Shown here: positions 56,053 through 64,000 of the stretch, piece after piece
How positions within the stretch are numbered: position 1 is the stretch's first letter
How the letters are laid out: each line of letters begins with the position of its first letter
From: Steinernema hermaphroditum
Taxonomy: Eukaryota; Nematoda; Chromadorea; Rhabditida; Steinernematidae
DNA: 64,000 bases
Direction: 5' to 3'
NCBI GenBank assembly: GCA_030435675.1
Contig: CM059624.1
Location: 6,534,769-6,598,768 of the forward strand
Position numbers and translations under genes: made by a program
The notes under the pieces: generated by a model
The model's input: only the letters and a program-made list of their open reading frames with translations
Databases searched by the model: none
What the model was told of the DNA's origin: nothing

Positions 56053-57564
56053 CTACGCTCTGCTGCCGGCGGCCTTCGTCGCGCACTCGAAGATGTGCTC
56101 ATAGAACGTGGAGTTCGACTCGAAACCTGTCGCCCTGCACTTCGTGCACTTCCGTTCGGGCTCCAGGTACTCAGTCTCCTCGTCCTCTTCTTCTTCCTCC
56201 TCGAAGAGGTCGGGGCGGGAAACGCGTTGGCCGAACTCGTAGTTGGACGGGACGGAGCTGTCTGCTCGGATCTGAAAGAAGATCAGATTGGAGGGACTCT
56301 GATATGCACGGTGAATGAAGGTTTTCCAAAAGGAAAATACAGCCAAACAAGGGGTCACAAGATGAAAAAAGTGGCTTTTGAAAAAAAATTTTCTACACCA
56401 CAATGGTGCTAGAATTAACGAGGTGTGCCACTTACAGCGATGCTGAGGGGCTGCGGCTGGCGGGCACACTCGGTGCTCCTTTGAAGGTGCTCGTCGTAGT
56501 GGTAGAACTCGGAGAAGAGGTTCCGGCAAACGGTGCAGAAGAAGGCGTCGTCGAACCTTCTCCGCGACCAGAAGAGTCTGTGGCTCATGGGCACCTGGAA
56601 GAATTCCTCCGTCGGAGGGGGCGCCACCTCCTCCTCTCGCTCGCTGAGGTCGCAGATCTTGCTCATCGCGTTGCGGGCCAACGTCGCCAGAGGCGGGATG
56701 AAGCCTCCGACCTGTACGGAGTCGTCCTCCATGTCCTTCACCCGAAAGCGGCTGATGTCGAAGGTGTGAGCATCGGGGAACCGCTCCATGATGGCCATCA
56801 CGTCTTTTCCCTTCGAGCGGAATCCGTTAGCGATAAGACGTTCGTCTGTAAGGCGCCGTGTGAAGGGCTTCGAGTGAGGAACGTACGGTTGACGAAGTCG
56901 GGCGGGACCCACTTCTTGTTCTCGGCGGGACACACGTGGTTCAAGAGAGTCTTCGGCTTCGTCGAGGAGAGGCCGCACTGGGGACAGCGGAACTGGTTGA
57001 GGCGCGGCAGAGAGAACATGAAGTTGTGCATGGTGCTCTTGGAGATCGAAAGCGCGTTCCTGACGCGCTGGGAGCCGTGGAAAGAGTGCGAGATGTTCTG
57101 CCTGTAGCGCGTCCTGTGGGGCTCGCTCAAGGTCGAAGGACTAAAGAGGCGATTGAGGATGCTCCTAGCAAGGCCACGTACCCTAGAAGAAGCTCGCGGT
57201 AACCCCCGTTGATGTAAGGGTCCAGCTTCTTGAACTTCTTAGCGAATCTGCGGAATCTGTCAGTCTTCCTGCGGAAGAAGCGCCTTCCCTTCGGCTCCTC
57301 CATAAACCCGTCCTCGGCATCGGCCAAGAGGCCTCCGCTGCTCTTTCTCGGTGGCGGAGGCGCCTCCTCCAGAGGCTCGTCTTCGTCCTCCGAGGAGCTC
57401 CCGGCGCAGGAGGAGGACTCGCCGTCGTCCTGCGTCGGCGGATGAAGCCACATCCGCGAGTCGTCGTCTTCGGCCTCCTCGTCGGACATGTCCACATCCG
57501 ACTGCTCCTCGTCGTCGATCGTCCCCGTGGGACTCCGAGAAAGCTGCTCCTGCTCCTCGCTCAT
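56053..57564 (-). CDS. Acidic protein with three C2H2/C2HC-like zinc fingers
   Basis: Four exons (57564-57182, 57140-56887, 56845-56436, 56271-56053) close in phase to 421 residues. The ATG follows CTTCAG by nine bases. The N terminus is highly acidic ([19 protein letters not shown]) with a Pro-rich patch and a basic cluster ([20 protein letters not shown]). Putative fingers: [21 protein letters not shown], then [20 protein letters not shown], then [21 protein letters not shown] second acidic run ([18 protein letters not shown]) precedes the last finger. A nuclear role is likely from the composition, but no family was recognised. Confidence 0.65.
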
Positions 57565-58515
57565 CTCCGAACTCTGAAGGAAAATCGAGGTTCGGGCGCG
57601 TCGGAATATATATAAATGAATACAAGCACAGAATAATGCATTGCATGCACGCGATGTTGCCGCACTTCCAAAGGGGGGCGGAGGGAAGATGACTCTCAAA
57701 CGCGGTATGTACATGATTGTGCGTTAGGAGCGGAAAACAACAGCTACAAACGCAGCTTGGGGGACGCCGGCAGCTTTCACGCTGTTGTTTATATCCGCTT
57801 CGAAAGAAACACATCGCGAGCAGGCGCCAAAAGGAAAAATAATCGATAAATGGAAACCCGAGGCTTACGATTTTTGCGTGCCACGTTTCGCGATGAAAAA
57901 TAACCTATTCAAGTTGTATAGTGGAAACAGGAACCAATAGAATTGATATCCAAACCGCTGCATTAGTTGTGACAACTGAACTCCGCATTACTACATTCAG
58001 TTTTTACTCCACTCGTTATTTCACTTCAACCAGTACGGCCTCCCGCATGGAAACCAGCCAAAAAAACTGTCGAGAGGGCATCCCCACTCATCCCCTAGCT
58101 TTGTGATCTCATGCAAGTCCTCTGGAATCCACGGGACCGTCCTTCCGAAGCAACATCTGACTCTAAGACTTCAGCTCTTTCTTGAACGAACCTCCGTGCG
58201 GTACGAAGTGTACGAGTCAGGCCGTGCGTCCCAAGACCGTGTCTCTTTGTCTGCTTTGCAGTTCGTCACCGTACGCGTGAGTCTGTCGTCAGAACAGAGA
58301 CGACGCGATCGCTGTGGCGCTTTCCAACACACGGCGTCGTCGCGAACGCGCAACGCCGCCATTTCAGTCATTATCTCGGGATGAACGCTGCGCGGTGCTC
58401 GCCTACACGTACTGTTGGATCTGTGTAATCACTGCTGTTTCTATATTCTCTCATTAGTCGTGTTTCGTTAATTCATTGCCGCCTCAGCGCTTTCTAACTG
58501 ACGGTATTTTCAGAA
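57565..58515. promoter_or_regulatory. Divergent spacer between zinc-finger gene and Sec61 gamma
   Basis: About 950 bp containing both 5' regions. The part near 58200-58440 is GC-rich with CGCG words, like the promoter side of other house-keeping genes here. No gene was found. Confidence 0.4.
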
Positions 58516-58773
<258 letters not shown>

Positions 58774-58889
58774 TTTTTATGTAAAAATCGAATCTTGTAA
58801 TAAACCCTAAGTTATGATGTTAAATGTTTGGTTGTTTCTCCACTAATGTTGTAGCAGCACTGCGTCTGCCTGACGAGATTTGGCACAAT

Positions 58890-59045
58890 TGCTTCTCGTC
58901 AGTGGTGGGCACATGTTGTCGGAAACCAGAAACAGTTCTTTTAGGACCACGGGGGATCGTCATTAGAGGAATTTGAGGCATGAGATGGACCACAAGTAGG
59001 TGCAGCCCTAATCGCGCGCGTGGTCCCACCACGATTTCCCTGGAG
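58890..59045 (-). repeat. Diverged copy of the 13.8-kb hAT interior, opposite orientation
   Basis: CAGGGAAATCGTGGTGGGAC at 13808 recurs as its complement around 59020-59041, and similarity extends on both sides (CTTGTGGTCCATCTCA against CTTGTAGTCCCATCTCA; TAATGACGATC in both). A hAT-like end CAGTGGTGGGCACATG lies near 58900. This indicates a second member of the element family. Confidence 0.55.
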
Positions 59046-59538
59046 CGAAGGTGTTCTGAGCCGGTACCCAGAGGCAGGAAATGATCAGAATCACCTCCTA
59101 ACAACCGCTAACGTGTCTTGCTATTAGTTTTGAGCCCAAATTGGAGTCTAACCGAGTCCAATCCTTTTGAACATCGCTACTGACATGCAGCTGGAGTTGA
59201 GACAAGTCAAGAAGATATCTTGCGGCTACTGTCGCTTTTGAGCATTCTTTGCGATGCTCCGGCAACAACAGGCATCGGTACTTTCGAAATATAAAGCATT
59301 TGCAAACATTTGCAACCGGTGCGTACGCCATGATTCAAAACGCTTAACAAAACTGAGTTTGTAATGAGGTATATTAGCTCACAGATCGCTTGGATACCAT
59401 TGTTACTAGCTCCTCTAGATCCCCCCGCCCCCGTCATCCGACGACCTCTAACTGATTCTCGCGTATATAATTCATTTGTCACATGCAGCGTCGCCGCACT
59501 CCTGATGTTGTTTGATTTGGATTCCAGATCGGGTCGAT

Positions 59539-60905
59539 ATGGTACAACGTGGAGTGAAACTGGTCGTTTGTTTCTCAGGAAAGCGAAAGTCAGGGAAGGA
59601 CTACGTAAGCGGAAAGTTGCTGGAGCGGCTGCGGAAAGATTATGCCGCTCAATTGGCTGGAATCAGCTGGAGCCTGAAGGATGAATTCGCGGAGATAGAA
59701 AAGGTGGACAAGGAGGAGCTGAGGACGGATGGACCTTTCAAGGAGGTTTATCGGAAACACATGGTCGAATTCGGGGAGAGGAAGCGCAATGAGGACCCGT
59801 CGTACTTCTGCAGGTTCGCTCTTGTTTCCTCTGAATGGGTGACCACTTTGAGGGGCTCCAAAATGTTATGGAATTTCCCCTAGTATATGCATATTGGACC
59901 GACCGAGACCCAGCTCGGGCTTGGCTCGGCCAGCCGACAAGGGGAGAGTCAAACATGTTACAAGGGACTATTCCCATGTGATACACGCACATCGAGCTGA
60001 CATTTAGCACAATGTGTATCTGAGAAGTCGAGCGCATATAAACTCACCTGCCCAAAATGAAAGTATCCACCATGAACAGGACTACGAAGTTGCAACACTT
60101 GAACTAGCACGACCGCAATGCCCATTGATAAGGGTACGTCTGTAGGCAAGTGGTAGTGCTCTGACACACTGGTTTACAGGCTCGGGTTCCACACCCACAG
60201 AGAATCGTCTATTTTTCGATTTTCTTTCTTTTTACCGAACTGTACATTATTATTTTTCCTGGTGTTTACGATCACTGGTTCTTACCTTGTATGAAATATA
60301 ACTTTTCTGCAAAGGGTTTTTTAAAAGTTATAAAAAACGCGGCTGCGCGCTAATAGCCCTACGGGCGACAGCATTGGTGCTCATGCAAAGGGCTGAAGAT
60401 GGCCTCTCGGTTCTCTCACACTCACCTAGGCCTATCACTTGCCCCGCCTCGATCTTAGCGTAACATGTTTGATGCATCCCTTGCGATCCCAGCCGGAGCT
60501 GGCTCCGGCTGCGATTGTGAAATCAACCCGACTTGGCATCTCTGATTGCAACATATTATTCTTAAATATTTATCGTATCTTCAATTTAGAGCTGCCATGT
60601 CGTCACTTGATCTCTCAACGTCAATTGCCATCATCACCGACTGCCGGCGACCGAGTGATCTCGCCTACTTCGGCTCGCAGGGCTACAGAAGGATCACCGT
60701 CCGCGTACAAGCGCCACTCGAAGTACGTGAGCAGCGTGGATTCAAGTTCACCCAGGGGATCGACGACTCGGACACCGAGTGCGCCCTCGACGAGTGGCCC
60801 CACCCGTGGGACTTCGTCATCGACAACGTGGGGAATTCCCGAAGCCTCGAAGAGTCTCTGCAACGGCTGATTTCCGAGATTGGCAGATTTGTTGAGAAAG
60901 TTTAG
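59539..60905 (+). CDS. PMVK: Phosphomevalonate kinase, animal type
   Basis: Two exons (59539-59813, 60590-60905) give 196 residues, against 192 in human PMVK. It phosphorylates mevalonate-5-phosphate to the diphosphate in the mevalonate pathway. The P-loop FSGKRKSGKDYVSG is the animal-PMVK signature. FKEVYRKHMVEFGERKRNEDP and CR follow. The second exon has TDCRRPSDLAYF, the specific GIDDSDTECALD block (human GVDDAESECGLD) and the DFVIDN end. This enzyme belongs to the nucleoside-monophosphate-kinase fold, not the yeast GHMP type. Acceptor ATTCCAG lies 11 bp before the ATG. The 776-bp intron is long for this window and shows no clear element. Confidence 0.93.
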
Positions 60906-62128
60906 GATAAATCACTTTTGCGTACGCGCTTTAACCCTCATAAATCAAGCTGCAGAAGGAAGTGCAACGTCATGATGGATCGCGCAGAAGAAGCGTGCGT
61001 GTCACCTTCTAATCCTCGCCGGTTTCGGCCAGCGCACCGACCCCGAAGGCGGCCAGTTGTTGCACGAGTTCGCCGACCGCCCAAAAGCCAATAATCTCGC
61101 CCTCCTTATATGATATTTGACGTCCCTCCTGGGGAGTTCGGGGCCACGAACTCCGGAGGAGAATAATGACTGCGCGAGGGATTTGTTGTTTTTAGCGCCG
61201 CGCGCGATCTTATTGAGATAAGTGTTCCTCCCTGTGGCGGCGTCGTTCGAACTTCTTCCCTCGAAGGACCGATCGAAGTTTTCGAAGTTACTGAGGGTCT
61301 TCGATTCCGAGGCGCGCCGCTGCATCCCTATTTATTTGTGACAAAGATGTGTCACGCCCAAGCGCGCTCTTTGTCTTCTATTTTCCTTCGGTGGCCCTCG
61401 GGGCATTCAGCGTCCCCTCAGCTCTGCAAATACGCCTTTGATTTCGTTTTATGCTCGCCATTAAGGAAATGTTAACGACGCGCTGATGCCTTCAGATATT
61501 GAGTTTGTTAGTCCTCTGCAGCGCTACTCGTCGCACAACAGTTCGGCGTCATGTCTCAGGCGAATGTCTCAGGTATATGGTAGTCCAGCTCGCGCTGATC
61601 GCTGACCACTGGAATCAATTTTTTTATACGTCATTCAAGGAAACGCTCAGACTATTTTTGTTTTTGCGCTCTCGATAATTGGATCTAATGATGACGGATG
61701 ATCAAAGTCGATAAGAGACAAAAGAGCGAAAACGTCCTTGCTTTGACCTTTGGCTGACTGTGTCTAGGACTTGTCTCGATATCTGCAAAGCATAGTCTAG
61801 ACGGCTACAAGCTGTCTGATCAAACGGCAAAATACAAGATGGGGTCATTATAAAGGGTTGTCCAGACAGTCTATACAAAGTCTAGAAAAGCGCAACCACT
61901 GAAACATTTCACAGCATGGACTGCAGGACTGGTTATTCGTGTACCCTTTTTTGGACACCCTGCATGTTCAATGCGAACAGAGGCATTCCACTTTAATCAC
62001 ATGTGGATCATGTAGGCACGACGGCACACAACCCTTCGCCGTATCTTCGGCGCTACCGCCTTCCAGTGCTCCCAGGCGCATCAACAGCTTACGACGACCT
62101 CCTGAGCCCAATCGACAACAACGCGAAA
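60906..62128. other. Intergenic region with a small mariner-like element
   Basis: 61000-61330 is GC-rich with a minus-strand frame lacking any domain. Around 61850-61965, TATAAAGGGTTGTCCAGAC and the complement of CATGCAGGGTGTCCAAAAAA form loosely matching ends of a roughly 115-bp MITE, with AGACAGTCT inside. Nothing else was identified. Confidence 0.35.
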
Positions 62129-62445
62129 ATGGCATTCATCGCGGTGAAAAACGCACAACTCTCGAGCGTCGCCCCCAGCTCTTCCTTCAAAGTCGCCTCG
62201 CCACCCTCGAAGCCCCTCGACGACTACGTGTGCTCCTCAACGTGGTGCTATCAATCCGCCCAACTGAATCACTCCAAAAGGTACATCTTTGCTCCTTCCC
62301 CCAGATAATGTATCCTTTCAGCACTGTTGTGCCCGTTCGCTTCGAGCTGGGCGCTGAAATAGAAGAAATGGAGAGGAGGAACAAGGAACTGCTCGACCTA
62401 GGGGCGGATAAGTGCCGAAGCGCCAGCTCAAGACAGCCTAAGTGA
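62129..62445 (+). CDS. Small orphan protein, about 80 residues
   Basis: ATG at 62129 opens MAFIAVKNAQLSSVAPSSS. If an intron is taken from GTGTGC (about 62230) to CCCCCAG (62306), the frame continues in phase as IMYPFSTVVPVRFELGAEIE and a charged helical end (EMERRNKELLDLGADK) to the stop at 62445. Without splicing the first frame stops at 62308. No domain recognised. It converges on the gene at 62598. Confidence 0.35.
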
Positions 62446-62597
62446 CAATCTCTTTATTTACAAGGCTGGTAACTTATTTATACACAATACTATAGAAGGA
62501 AGTGAAACGTACAATATGAAAAATCTAAAAAAAGACTAATAAGAAGTCAAAAGTAGATGAACTATTAAGAGTAAGTGTCGTCGCGATCTTCAGCACA

Positions 62598-64000
62598 CTA
62601 CTGTAGGAGGTCTTCCGGCGGCGCACAAGCAGCGGAAAGACGGCGAGCTCGACTGCGTCCACCACGGCCACGGTTACGACCTCCGCGAGCTCGTCGTCGG
62701 CGACCTGAAAATACGGCGTAATGTATGACAACCCTGCCTCAACTTTCGCTACCTCCGCGACTTTTGCGCCGAAGTGGGGAGAGACTTTCCGAAGAAGGTG
62801 ACTGTGAACCATCAGCAACGATATCCGCACACGAATCCATCTGAAACGGCACAGCATTAGGACACGTTAAGCAGATACACAAACGTTTAGAGGCGGAAGT
62901 AAAGACTTCGAACGGCAGTGTACAACTCGCGCCGAGGAAACAGTGTTCTGCGGTACGATGGCAGAGAGATACTCTAGGATCTCATCTCGGTAGCAGCTTG
63001 CCAGAACGTCTTCTCTAATGCGATGAATTCGGTCGCCCACAGCATCATCACTGCTGGACGCGTGCTTTAGGCAGTATTCGAGTTGCTGGGTGATCGCCTT
63101 GAAGAACGCCTTGACCTCCTGGAGACGATCCAGTTCCTCAGCAACGGCCTTCTGGGTCCATTTCTCCGAAGTGCGGCACTTGAAGATTTCGGCGCAGTAG
63201 TCGGTATCGGTGATGAATTCACAATCAAGAAGCTCGGCGTTCGCGAGTTCTGGCACGACTCTGGGCTCCTTCATGGAGGAAGTGAGAATGAATGTTCTCA
63301 TGCGAGTGTTCTCAGATCGGTCTTCGGCGAACAAGTTGATGTTCAGCGATACAGATTTCTCCACGAGTCTGCAAACGTTCTTCAGCGCATTTGCCAGCCG
63401 CTTGACATCTTCGCTGGACTTCTTCACTATGGGGAACTGGCGCTCAATGGGTGGGTGCATATAGCACACCAGATCCAGAAACTCGTTCACAGCATCTTGG
63501 TCGCGAGCAGCGCTCTCTCCGTAGAGGAAAGTACTAAAGTTGGTCTCTGTTCCGAGATTCAAACTGCGCACAGCGTCCTCCAGCGACTTGATGTTGGCAC
63601 CACCAGTTGTGTCATCCGTCACGCAGACGATGATGTTCTTCAATGCGTTCCTACCAAGTATCGCGATGGCTTCGAACAGCTGGGCACGAATGTTCCCATA
63701 CAGTGGCAACACGATACACACTGCGTGGAATTCTCGAATGCCCCCTGAAAATATCGAATCCATGAGTGCGTGTCATGCGGCCCCCCTACCGTCCTCGGTG
63801 GCATCAGCAAATTGGAAAACACGCTGACCTTGGCGCACTTCGAAAGTGTCGCCCGGTGAGCGGATAGGGTTCACTGGGTCGATCACCCACGAGAGCCATC
63901 GCGCTCTCGGCTCCTTGGCTTTACAAATGACGGCAACATTGTAGCGCTCTTCCGGGATGGGCCGCACAACGGACATCGGCGCCACCAGTTCGTGTCCCGG
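62598..64000 (-). CDS. 3' part of a putative G-domain protein with RGG tail (partial)
   Basis: Exons 64000-63790, 63744-62885, 62840-62744 and 62704-62598 join in phase; the 5' part lies beyond the window. The segment FQFADATEDGG, EFHAVCIVLPLYGNIRAQLF and NALKNIIVCVTDD has the strand/helix order of the second half of AIG1/septin-like GTPase domains (where DTPG, ICILL and NI.F..T occur), but no P-loop is visible and the G3 position is degenerate. A long helical region follows (SEDVKRLANALKNVCRLVEK; VAEELDRLQEVKAFFKAI). The last exons give a very basic RGG tail (RRRRARGGRNRGRGGRSRAR), suggesting RNA binding. A minus-strand AATAAA lies about 145 bp past the stop. Family assignment is tentative. 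Confidence 0.5.

Overview
The window looks like nuclear DNA of a free-living, rhabditid-type nematode. Introns are mostly 40-60 bp with GT...TTTCAG borders. Several start codons sit directly behind a splice acceptor, as expected for trans-spliced mRNAs. Poly(A) signals lie close behind stops. The recognisable genes are animal genes with strong worm counterparts: EGL-46/INSM, LIN-5/NuMA, AGS-3/GPSM, Sec61 gamma, a worm-type tau-tubulin-kinase pair and a nerve-type globin. All gene models were spliced by eye, so exon borders are predictions; unresolved junctions are named in the entries.

Layout. 0-11 kb is gene-dense: a LisH-domain protein (+), then on the minus strand an HflX/GTPBP6 GTPase, a KAT6 (MOZ/MORF-type) histone acetyltransferase with double PHD finger, and a MADF-domain protein, then a CXXC zinc-binding CZIB protein (+). 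11-15 kb holds a decayed B-box/coiled-coil gene, an intact small RING gene and a hAT-type element with its target-site duplication. 15-20.6 kb has no gene and leads into egl-46/INSM. 23.9-26.6 kb carries three small tandem genes of an unrecognised, mostly tail-anchored family. 26.7-29.6 kb is a head-to-head pair of TTBK-like kinases. 29.7-35.7 kb holds AGS-3 (TPR + GoLoco) and a LIN-5/NuMA-like coiled-coil protein, two parts of the cortical spindle-pulling pathway, side by side on the minus strand. 37-38.6 kb encodes a type I membrane glycoprotein. 38.6-47.5 kb is gene-poor, with a mariner fossil. 47.5-52 kb has an orphan gene and a globin facing away from each other. 52.8-57.6 kb holds an M16 peptidase fragment, a Kunitz secreted protein, a small secreted protein and an acidic zinc-finger protein. 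58.5-64 kb holds Sec61 gamma, phosphomevalonate kinase, a small orphan gene and the 3' part of a putative G-domain protein with an RGG tail.

Dispersed signals. The 8-mer CTACCGTA (or its complement TACGGTAG) recurs throughout exons, introns and spacers; one copy pair lies in the terminal inverted repeats of a MITE in the globin intron. Several non-autonomous DNA elements sit inside introns (HflX, LIN-5 homologue, globin). The most promising undescribed item is the three-gene small-protein cluster at 23.9-26.6 kb.
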